5,687 nucleotides of DNA from JAWLDB01 sp041686915 (lineage in GTDB: Bacteria; Bacillota; UBA994; UBA5500), in contig JAWLDB010000175.1 in assembly GCA_041686915.1 (NCBI GenBank), positions 1 to 5,687 of the forward strand, read 5' to 3'. The notes below the pieces were generated by a model. It saw only the letters and a program-made list of their open reading frames with translations, ran no database searches and was not told where the DNA came from. The position numbers and the translations under genes are program-made. This document shows positions 1 through 5,687 of the stretch, piece by piece; positions within the stretch are counted from its first letter, which is position 1; each line of letters opens with the position of its first letter.

Positions 1-865
1 CCCCATCCGCCCCCATTCCTGTCAGGACCACAGCAATCCGCCTGCGTATACTTAGTTCCGCCAATGATGAGAACAGTACGTCGACGGAAGGACGGTGCCC
101 ACTGACTGCTGCTGTCTGCAGTAGGCGGATGCAGGCTGCGGCCCCGCGCTCCACAACAGTCATATGGCTATCACCAGGCGCTATGTATACGTGGTCTGCC
201 TCGATCTGTTCCCCATCTACCGCTTCGGTTACCCTCAGCTCGCTCAACCCGTCCAGCCGGTCTGCTAATGACCGTGTAAAAGCCTTGGGCATGTGCTGTA
301 CGACGAGAAAGGCAGCTCCTGTTCCTTTTGGGATCTGCTTGAAGAGTTGCTGCAGCGCCCGTGGGCCTCCTGTCGAGGAGCCGACCGCTACCAACGCAAG
401 AGGCTTGCTACCTGTGACTGAAGGTCTGGCCATGGGAACACTGGAAGTCTCAACTGTTAACTTGCGCAGGTCTACACCAGCGGCCAGTTTTACCTTATCG
501 ACGATAGCTTGACGCAATTCGGGATTGAGAACTTCCAGTGGACTGTCTGGCTTGCTGATAAAATCCACCGCACCTCGGGCCAAAGATTCCAGCGTCACCT
601 GCGCACCCATAGTAGTAAGTGAACTGAGCATCACTACCGGCACCGGCCTGACGCGCATGATTTCGGTCAATGCAGAAAGCCCGTCCAGCACAGGCATCTC
701 GACATCCAGGGTAATAACGTCCGGAGCCAGCCGCAGGTTCTTTTCCACTGCATCCTGCCCATTGCGGGCTATGCCCACCACCTTCAGCTCACCCGAGCCT
801 TCCAGCACATCTGCCAGAAGCCTGCGCATGAAGGCCGAATCATCAACTACCAGTACCCGTATCAT
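1..865 (-). CDS. cheB: CheB, chemotaxis protein-glutamate methylesterase/deamidase (partial, C-terminus outside window)
   Basis: CheB removes methyl groups from, and deamidates, glutamate/glutamine sites on chemoreceptors during adaptation; it acts in the cytoplasm at receptor clusters and is activated by phosphorylation from CheA. I translated 288 residues with no stop before the window edge. The N-terminal receiver domain (about 1-120) has the acidic pair D8-D9, phosphoacceptor D54 in LDVEMP, S81-S82 and K105 in the SKP motif. A linker (about 121-153) leads to the esterase domain, which has the full triad: S164 in GSSTGGP, H191 in VQHMP and D287 in TGMGADG. Spacing matches enteric CheB. Full-length CheB is about 350 residues, so about 60 are missing. 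I chose the ATG at 865 because an AGGGAGG ribosome binding site lies 9 nt upstream; an in-frame ATG at 874 touches that site. The gene follows the PilZ gene by 33 nt, so it is probably in the same transcript. Identification is firm. Confidence 0.96.
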   Translation of the reverse strand, partial: MIRVLVVDDSAFMRRLLADVLEGSGELKVVGIARNGQDAVEKNLRLAPDVITLDVEMPVLDGLSALTEIMRVRPVPVVMLSSLTTMGAQVTLESLARGAVDFISKPDSPLEVLNPELRQAIVDKVKLAAGVDLRKLTVETSSVPMARPSVTGSKPLALVAVGSSTGGPRALQQLFKQIPKGTGAAFLVVQHMPKAFTRSLADRLDGLSELRVTEAVDGEQIEADHVYIAPGDSHMTVVERGAAACIRLLQTAAVSGHRPSVDVLFSSLAELSIRRRIAVVLTGMGADG

Positions 866-874
866 CGCTGGCAT

Positions 875-881
875 CCTCCCT
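875..881 (-). promoter_or_regulatory. Ribosome binding site of cheB
   Basis: AGGGAGG on the minus strand, 9 nt before the ATG at 865. It decides between two in-frame ATG codons: the upstream one (874) directly abuts the site with no spacer, so 865 is the likely start. Confidence 0.75.
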
Positions 882-898
882 AGCACCCTTTGCGCCTC

Positions 899-1543
899 TT
901 AGAGCCCTAGCCGGCGTCTGCGGGCCTGCTCCTGAAAAATCCACTTGACTATTGCTGCTTCTGTCCGTCTATCCAAGTCAACAAAGCTGACTGCAACTGT
1001 GTGCTGTCCATCGCTCTCATGGACAGCTCGCACCACCTCGGCCAACACGCCCAGAATCTCGGTATCACCAAGCAGGAAATCCAGCTCAATGATATCCCCT
1101 TCAACCAACTGCTCATCGGTGGTAACGAACAGCATTCCACCTGCGCTTAGATCGGCAGTATGTCCAACGTGGGTGATGAATGAGCGGTGGGCACCTGGCT
1201 CCGTAATCACCCGGAAGTTGATCTGCAAATGCGTGCCTAAACGAAAGAAGCGACGCTGCTGTTCCCGTGTAATCTGACCAGTGAGGCGCAGCTTGAGGGC
1301 GGGCGCCGGTATCCGCGTCTCACCTTCAACCAACGCTGAAAATCGGAACAAGCCCCTGCCGCTAACGCCAAAGGTTACCTCAACTTCGCTTTCAGGAGGA
1401 AATGTCACAGTACGTCCCGCAAATTGGGGCACCCCAATGTAGATGCTTTGTGCATCAGTATCTAAAAGCATGCTGGGGTAAGCGCGATCACGGTGGTATA
1501 CTTGCAGCCGGTGTCCAGACTTAATCATCTCGTCAGATCTCAA
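899..1543 (-). CDS. YcgR-like PilZ-domain flagellar brake / c-di-GMP effector
   Basis: This is a predicted cytoplasmic c-di-GMP receptor of the YcgR/YpfA (MotI) type. Family members bind c-di-GMP and then act on the flagellar motor to slow or disengage it. With the TTG start at 1543 the protein is 214 residues. Residues about 8-92 form a beta-rich YcgR-N/PilZN-like domain. The PilZ domain follows, with the c-di-GMP-binding RxxxR (R97-R98-F-F-R101, preceded by QQ) and DxSxxG (D131, S133, G136 in DLSAGG). It ends in a basic tail (ARRRR). The start is not ATG: GGGAGG lies 7 nt before TTG 1543, whereas a longer reading from TTG 1558 would overlap that site, and ATG 1528 lies too far away (22 nt). 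The gene lies between flhG and cheB, as in many clostridial fla-che operons. Both ligand motifs are intact, so binding is expected; the motor target is inferred from the family and location. Confidence 0.9.
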   Translation of the reverse strand: MRSDEMIKSGHRLQVYHRDRAYPSMLLDTDAQSIYIGVPQFAGRTVTFPPESEVEVTFGVSGRGLFRFSALVEGETRIPAPALKLRLTGQITREQQRRFFRLGTHLQINFRVITEPGAHRSFITHVGHTADLSAGGMLFVTTDEQLVEGDIIELDFLLGDTEILGVLAEVVRAVHESDGQHTVAVSFVDLDRRTEAAIVKWIFQEQARRRRLGL

Positions 1544-1550
1544 ACGCCAC

Positions 1551-1556
1551 CCTCCC
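1551..1556 (-). promoter_or_regulatory. Ribosome binding site of the PilZ gene (sets a TTG start)
   Basis: GGGAGG on the minus strand, 7 nt before TTG at 1543. This is the strongest Shine-Dalgarno match near the 5' end of the gene, and it supports a non-ATG start. It lies inside the longer reading that would begin at TTG 1558, which argues against that longer form. Confidence 0.65.
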
Positions 1557-1581
1557 AAGCATCAATTATGGAACAAGAAAC

Positions 1582-1596
1582 GAAGCTAGCAGCTTC
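1582..1596. repeat. Small perfect inverted repeat between flhG and the PilZ gene
   Basis: GAAGCT-agc-AGCTTC: 6-bp arms that are perfect reverse complements around a 3-nt loop, only 3 nt after the flhG stop codon. On the transcribed (minus) sense it is followed by CGTTTCTTGTT, which is pyrimidine-rich but not an unbroken U run. It could be a weak attenuator, an RNA-processing or stability element, or chance. It is too short and its tail too mixed to call a terminator. Confidence 0.4.
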
Positions 1597-1599
1597 CTA

Positions 1600-2760
1600 C
1601 TAGGTATTAAACAAACGGGTTAAGCGACTGAAGAAACCCCGCAGCCCCGCATCAGGTAATGCCGGCACTCCCTGCTCAAACAGATTGCCGGCCAGTTGCC
1701 GCAAACTGACAGAGACAGGAGAGTGCGGCGCATCGAGTAGAAACGGCCGCTGTTGCTTGACAGCCTGGGCTACCGAGGGGTCGTCAGGCAACCAGCCAAG
1801 GAAGACCAACGGGAAGCTGAGGAACTTGTCGGCAGCCCTGGCCATCTTTTGATAGGTGGCTTCTGCCTCGCGTTGGTTCTGGGCGCGGTTAACCACCAGC
1901 AAGGCCCTGCAATCCCGCCGTCTGCTTAGCAGCTTGATTACTGCGTAGGCATCAGTGATGGAAGTCGGCTCGGGGGTGGTGACTACTATCACTTCCGTAG
2001 CAGCATACACGAAACTCATCACATTGCTCGATAACCCAGCTCCTGTATCGATCAAGATCAGGTCTGCCATATCCTCCAGTTCGTTGAGCCCATTGATGAA
2101 ACGCGATACTTGCCAATCAGCCAGGTTCACCAACTCAGTAACCCCGGAGCCTCCGGCAATCACAGGTAAGTTTTGCGGACCGTATGCGACAATCTCTCTG
2201 ATTGTCTTCTCGCCACGCAAAACATGCGTGAGGTTATACTTGGGAAGCAGCCCGAGAACTATATCGATATTGGCCAGCCCCAGATCGGCATCAAACACCG
2301 CAGCTCGCAACCCACTCTGCTGAGCAGCCAGGGCGAGATTTACGGTAAAATTGGTTTTGCCTACTCCGCCCTTACCACTGGTCACGCTTATGACCCGGGT
2401 GTGTGAGGACTTAAAGCCGGCGGTGGAAATCATCCCAGGCTTGGAACAGACCAGGGTGGCCTGTGGAGAGAACCGTCTTTCCAGAATATCTACTTCCGTC
2501 TGAACTCCTGGAGCCTGTAGCACAACACTGCTACCAGCTGCCAGAAAGACCAGTCTACCGCTTACTCGCGGCATTGCAACCACCATGGAGGTAGCTCCCA
2601 TCTGCAGTACTTCAGTGGTGTATGTCCCGCGATGGACTCCCTTGGTTACGACCAACTCAATCTGTGAGCCTTCCTTCAAAAGAGCGGCAGGTGCATCCTG
2701 CGCAGGCTCTGTCTTCAACTGCTGAATCATCATGCGTAGACGATCGGCTTGATCTTTCAT
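1600..2760 (-). CDS. flhG: FlhG (YlxH/FleN), MinD-like ATPase controlling flagellar number, with an inserted PilZN-like domain
   Basis: FlhG is a membrane-cycling MinD/ParA-type ATPase that controls flagellar number and position and stimulates the GTPase of FlhF. The 386 residues show, in order: the FlhF-activating motif DQADRLR (3-9); a short helix; an unusual beta-rich module (about 28-111); the deviant Walker A SGKGGVGKT (128-136, signature K130 and catalytic K135); the A' loop FDADLGLANID (156-166); switch II IDTGAG (237-242); and a C-terminal amphipathic stretch with F376, F377, L380, L383 and F384 among R374, R379 and R382, typical of a membrane-targeting helix. Most FlhG proteins are near 300 residues, so the module accounts for the extra length. 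It resembles the N-terminal domain of the neighbouring PilZ protein but has no RxxxR or DxSxxG. The start ATG is 2 nt after the flhF stop, with no clear ribosome binding site of its own, so translation is probably coupled. FlhG identity is firm; the domain call is by eye. Confidence 0.95.
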   Translation of the reverse strand: MKDQADRLRMMIQQLKTEPAQDAPAALLKEGSQIELVVTKGVHRGTYTTEVLQMGATSMVVAMPRVSGRLVFLAAGSSVVLQAPGVQTEVDILERRFSPQATLVCSKPGMISTAGFKSSHTRVISVTSGKGGVGKTNFTVNLALAAQQSGLRAAVFDADLGLANIDIVLGLLPKYNLTHVLRGEKTIREIVAYGPQNLPVIAGGSGVTELVNLADWQVSRFINGLNELEDMADLILIDTGAGLSSNVMSFVYAATEVIVVTTPEPTSITDAYAVIKLLSRRRDCRALLVVNRAQNQREAEATYQKMARAADKFLSFPLVFLGWLPDDPSVAQAVKQQRPFLLDAPHSPVSVSLRQLAGNLFEQGVPALPDAGLRGFFSRLTRLFNT

Positions 2761-2762
2761 TG

Positions 2763-3884
2763 CTACTTGGCCCCCATGACCAGTGAAAGCAAGTCAGACG
2801 GCTTGGGAGACAGAATGTCATCCGGCACGTTCTGCCCATTGGTGAGAAAGGAGATGGGCAGGCCTGTTTCCACCGAGAGGTTAAGCAAAGGACCATAGGC
2901 TGAAGCTTCATCCAGCTTGGTGAAAAGCAGTGACGTAGGCTTGGCCAGCATGTAGGTCCGTACCACGTCAAGCATGATATCGTATCGCGTGGTCGTACTC
3001 AGCACCAGATGCACGTCTGCCATGCCTATGCCGTCCATAAACGCCTTAAGCTCGGAAATCTGCATAGCATTTTGGTGGCTACGCCCAACGGTATCCACAA
3101 ATACCATATCATAGCCTCGCAGCCGGTCGAGGGCACTACGCAGCTCTGCGGGAGTAAATACGATTTCGATGGGGATGCCCAGAATCTCACCATATGTCTT
3201 CAACTGGTCCACTGCAGCAATGCGATAAGTGTCAAAAGTAACTAGGGCCACCTTTTTGTGCTCAACTAACACCGCTCTTGCGGCTAGCTTAGCAATAGTA
3301 GTTGTCTTGCCAACACCCGTCGGCCCGACCAAACAGACAACTCTGCTGCCTGGCTGCTCGCGCCGTATATATCGCTCTGTCAGGCTAGCCAGGGCCTGTT
3401 CGGCACGGCGCCAGACCTTAGCTTCGTCTTCCAGTTCGCTAGCGCTCAAACTGTCCATCACCTGCTGCAGCAGATCACGAATTAGTTCCTCGTGCAAATC
3501 AGCTGCCTTCAGGCGGTTGAAAAGCGTGCTGACTACGGACGGATACTTGGGTGCGACGTTAGTCTCATTCAACTGCTTGCTTAAGTGCTGCATCATGCGC
3601 TTGGTTTCTGCCAATTCCTTTTGCAGCACTTCCCACGGAGCTTCATAACCAGCTGTCTCCGGAGAGGGCTCTCGCTTAGGTCCTGTAATGGTTATAGCAG
3701 CTTCCTCAGACAAAGCTTCGTCCAGTGCTGCCGTCACCTCAACGTTAGTCCGGCCAAGCAATCCCCAGATTCCGCCTCTAGGCACGTTGCGCGTGCTTAA
3801 TACAACTGCGCTCTCGCCCAGGTCCTTGCGTATCATCTCTTTGGCTTCCTGCACTGAACCAGCTACATAGCGCTTGATCTTCAT
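2763..3884 (-). CDS. flhF: FlhF, SRP-family GTPase for flagellar placement
   Basis: FlhF is the third SRP-type GTPase beside Ffh and FtsY. It dimerises with GTP at the membrane, marks where flagella are built, and has its GTPase activated by the FlhG N-terminal motif. The 373-residue protein has an N-terminal B region (about 1-110, starting MKIKRYVAGSVQEAKEMI, a typical FlhF opening), an N domain of helices (about 115-175), and a G domain with G1 GPTGVGKTTT (187-196), G2 DTYR (218-221), G3 DTVGR (264-268), G4 TKLDE (322-326) and the closing motif NGQNVPDD (349-356). G3 carries Val where SRP GTPases usually have Ala (DTAGR); this is a mild oddity. The start ATG overlaps the flhA stop by 4 nt (ATGA), and GTGAGG sits 5 nt upstream, so it is probably translationally coupled to flhA. 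Length and motifs are complete. Confidence 0.97.
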   Translation of the reverse strand: MKIKRYVAGSVQEAKEMIRKDLGESAVVLSTRNVPRGGIWGLLGRTNVEVTAALDEALSEEAAITITGPKREPSPETAGYEAPWEVLQKELAETKRMMQHLSKQLNETNVAPKYPSVVSTLFNRLKAADLHEELIRDLLQQVMDSLSASELEDEAKVWRRAEQALASLTERYIRREQPGSRVVCLVGPTGVGKTTTIAKLAARAVLVEHKKVALVTFDTYRIAAVDQLKTYGEILGIPIEIVFTPAELRSALDRLRGYDMVFVDTVGRSHQNAMQISELKAFMDGIGMADVHLVLSTTTRYDIMLDVVRTYMLAKPTSLLFTKLDEASAYGPLLNLSVETGLPISFLTNGQNVPDDILSPKPSDLLSLVMGAK

Positions 3885-5686
3885 GGCATCCTCACCATGC
3901 CTACAGACTGAACTTCCATGGCAGGATCAAGTTCGTTGTAGGACAGAACCACCAACCGGCTGAGGACGCGCTCTGTCAGACGCTTGAAGTACAAGCGGAC
4001 CACCGGCGCTGTCAACACAATCGGGCTGCTGCCTGAGTTACTCATTCGGCCCGCCTCCCTTGCCAAACTGTTGAACACATTCTCCAAAATTGCGGGATCC
4101 ATGTTGATATAGCTCCCCCCATCCGTTCTCTGCACCGAGTCAAGAATCATCTGCTCGAGCTCCGGCTGCAGCGTAATCACCTGCAATGGGTCATTCATAT
4201 CCACATACTGTCGGACAATCACCCTGCCTAAGGCCTGTCTCACATATTCCGTCAGGAGGTCGGTATCCTTGGTTAGGATGGCGTAGTCGCCAAGAGTCTC
4301 CAGGATAGTGACCATATCGCGCATTGGCACACCTTCCCGCAACAGGTTGCCTAGTACCTTCTGTAATTGTCCCACCGTAAGCAGAGCCGGAACAACCTCT
4401 TCCACCACTGCCGGCGCCCTCTCCTTGACGTTATCGAGCAACTGCTGCACTTCCTGCCGGCCCAGCAACTCAGGTGCATGAGCCTTGATTAGTTCAGTCA
4501 GATGGGTGGCAAGGACTGTGGCTGGGTCGACTACTGTATAACCTAACAGCTCTGCCTTCTCGCGCTCCGGTTCCTTAATCCACCAGGCCGGTAGGCCAAA
4601 AGCCGGTTCGGTGGTGGCAATCCCGGAGATGGTGCCTGTGGCTGAGCCGGGGTTCATCGCAAGCAGATGGTCGAGGAGCAGGTCACCTTGTCCAACCGGG
4701 ACACCCTTGACCTTGATGACGTAGGCACTGGGTTTGAGCTGAATGTTATCCCTGATGCGGATGACAGGAACAACAAAACCGAGCTCAAGCGCAAACTGGC
4801 GCCGAATCATATTTATCCGGTCTGAAAGCTCGCTACCCTGCGCCAGGTCGGCCAATGCAATCAGGCCAAAACCTAGTTCTATATCCAACGGATCTACTGC
4901 CAGCAGGCTAGTAACGTTCTCGGAACGTGGAGCAGCTGCCTCTGCGGCTGCCAAAGGCGGCTCCTCCGCCTCCCGAATTGCAGCCTTTTGCTGGCGAATA
5001 GAGATATAGAGTGACAGACCTCCCAGCACGAAAAAGGGAATCGTCGGCAAGCCAGGCACCATCCCCAGGAAAAACAGGGCTCCGCTGGCAACCATCAGTA
5101 TCTTTGGTTGGGCAAGCAACTGAGCTATCACATCGGCACCGATGTTGCGCTCCGAGGCTGCACGGGTCACGATGATACCGGTTGCTGTAGAGATCAGAAG
5201 CGCAGGTATCTGGGACACAAGACCATCGCCAACTGTTAAGAGGGCATACTGCTCCAGCGCCTGTCCAATGGGCAAGCCCTGGCGCAACATACCAATAATC
5301 AGACCACCAACTAAGTTCATTACGGTGATGATGATGCCAGCTATGGCGTCACCCTTGACAAACTTACTGGCGCCGTCCATAGCGCCATAGAAATCCGCTT
5401 CCAGTTGCACATTCTTTCTGCGCTTGCGCGCCTCATCTTCGGTCAGCAAGCCGGCGTTAAGGTCGGCGTCGATTGCCATCTGTTTACCTGGCATAGCGTC
5501 AAGTGTAAAACGCGCCGCCACCTCAGCCACACGCTCTGCACCTTTGGTGATGACGACAAACTGAATGACGACCAGGATCAAAAATATGATAAAGCCTACA
5601 ATTATGTCTCCGCCTACGACGAAGTTGCCGAAGGCGGTGATGATGTCACCGGCATCACCATGCAACAGGATCAGGCGGGTAGATGA
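3881..5686 (-). CDS. flhA: FlhA, flagellar type III secretion export-gate protein (partial, N-terminus outside window)
   Basis: FlhA is the inner-membrane core of the flagellar type III export gate; it forms a nonameric ring, couples proton flow to export, and docks chaperone-substrate complexes through its cytoplasmic domain. The frame is open to the window edge, giving 601 residues; the family is near 680-700, so about the first 80-100 (the first three membrane helices) are missing. Visible parts, numbered from the edge: membrane helix 4 (about 27-47), the FHIPEP-family loop with AERVAEVAARFTLDAMPGKQ (50-69) and the invariant AIDADLNAG stretch (71-79), helices 5-8 (about 113-133, 148-175, 195-212, 213-231), an Ala/Glu-rich linker (about 235-255), and the cytoplasmic domain from VDPLDIELG to the end, including PAWWIKEPE and the RxLGRVIVRQY region. 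No break or missing block is seen. It begins the chain of coupled genes here; flhB probably lies upstream outside the window. Confidence 0.97.
   Translation of the reverse strand, partial: SSTRLILLHGDAGDIITAFGNFVVGGDIIVGFIIFLILVVIQFVVITKGAERVAEVAARFTLDAMPGKQMAIDADLNAGLLTEDEARKRRKNVQLEADFYGAMDGASKFVKGDAIAGIIITVMNLVGGLIIGMLRQGLPIGQALEQYALLTVGDGLVSQIPALLISTATGIIVTRAASERNIGADVIAQLLAQPKILMVASGALFFLGMVPGLPTIPFFVLGGLSLYISIRQQKAAIREAEEPPLAAAEAAAPRSENVTSLLAVDPLDIELGFGLIALADLAQGSELSDRINMIRRQFALELGFVVPVIRIRDNIQLKPSAYVIKVKGVPVGQGDLLLDHLLAMNPGSATGTISGIATTEPAFGLPAWWIKEPEREKAELLGYTVVDPATVLATHLTELIKAHAPELLGRQEVQQLLDNVKERAPAVVEEVVPALLTVGQLQKVLGNLLREGVPMRDMVTILETLGDYAILTKDTDLLTEYVRQALGRVIVRQYVDMNDPLQVITLQPELEQMILDSVQRTDGGSYINMDPAILENVFNSLAREAGRMSNSGSSPIVLTAPVVRLYFKRLTERVLSRLVVLSYNELDPAMEVQSVGMVRMP
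3890..3895 (-). promoter_or_regulatory. Ribosome binding site of flhF inside the end of flhA
   Basis: GTGAGG on the minus strand, 5 nt before the flhF ATG at 3884 and within the last codons of flhA. With the 4-nt ATGA overlap, it points to coupled translation of the export-gate and placement genes. Confidence 0.6.
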
Positions 5687-5687
5687 T

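Noticed and set aside
129..902. Two plus-strand open frames (129-512 and 525-902)
   Set aside because: They lie antisense to cheB, whose minus-strand translation has every receiver and esterase motif in place. The plus-strand products are Ser/Thr/Arg-rich with no recognisable domain.
1565..1570. CATAAT as a -10 box for a promoter before the PilZ gene
   Set aside because: No credible -35 box lies about 17 nt upstream and no sigma-28 type element is visible; one hexamer is not evidence.
2657..2971. Minus-strand 104-codon frame spanning the flhF-flhG junction
   Set aside because: It overlaps the well-supported ends of flhF and flhG in another frame; its Trp/Cys/Ser-rich product looks like a frame shadow.
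3229..3648. Plus-strand 139-codon open frame
   Set aside because: It lies antisense to the FlhF N and G domains; the composition is that of a shadow frame, with no ribosome binding site or family resemblance seen.
4921..4985. Ala/Glu-rich low-complexity stretch in FlhA as an insertion
   Set aside because: It falls at the known flexible linker between the last membrane helix and the cytoplasmic domain, where FlhA proteins vary naturally.
5663..5665. TTG at 5665 as the true start of flhA
   Set aside because: The frame continues upstream to the window edge with typical FlhA sequence (STRLILLHGD), and at least three membrane helices would be missing.
5405..5686. Plus-strand 93-codon open frame at the right edge
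   Set aside because: It lies antisense to the most conserved part of FlhA (the FHIPEP-family loop and membrane helix 4), which explains its length.

Overview
The window is part of a flagellar/chemotaxis (fla-che) operon from a Gram-positive, Firmicutes-type bacterium. All genes lie on the minus strand, so they read from right to left. The order flhA - flhF - flhG - PilZ-domain gene - cheB follows the end of the fla-che operon known from Bacillus and, with a c-di-GMP-binding PilZ gene between flhG and cheB, many Clostridia. The mixed base composition (a little above 50% G+C by eye), strong GGAGG-type ribosome binding sites and a probable TTG start also fit a clostridial anaerobe. I cannot name the species from this window.

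Layout, in transcription order: (1) 5686-3881, the C-terminal ~600 residues of FlhA, the export-gate protein of the flagellar type III secretion system, with its N-terminus cut off by the window edge; (2) 3884-2763, FlhF, the SRP-type GTPase that places flagella, overlapping flhA by 4 nt; (3) 2760-1600, FlhG, a MinD-like ATPase, 2 nt after flhF; (4) 1543-899, a YcgR-like PilZ protein, after a 56-nt gap that holds a small perfect hairpin; (5) 865-1, the first 288 residues of CheB, the receptor methylesterase, with its C-terminus cut off. Nothing in the window looks mobile, and there is no RNA gene, CRISPR array or intergenic stretch above 60 nt.

The genes form one functional programme. FlhF and FlhG set the site and number of flagella, FlhA runs protein export at the basal body, the PilZ protein probably brakes or tunes the motor in response to c-di-GMP, and CheB adapts the chemoreceptors.

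The most unusual point is in FlhG. It is about 90 residues longer than usual because a beta-rich module (about residues 28-111) sits between the N-terminal FlhF-activating motif (DQADRLR) and the Walker A loop. By eye this module aligns with the N-terminal YcgR-N/PilZN-like domain of the PilZ protein encoded next door, but it lacks the c-di-GMP-binding RxxxR and DxSxxG motifs. This suggests a link between flagellar number control and the flagellar brake module. The link is inferred and needs profile and structure comparison.
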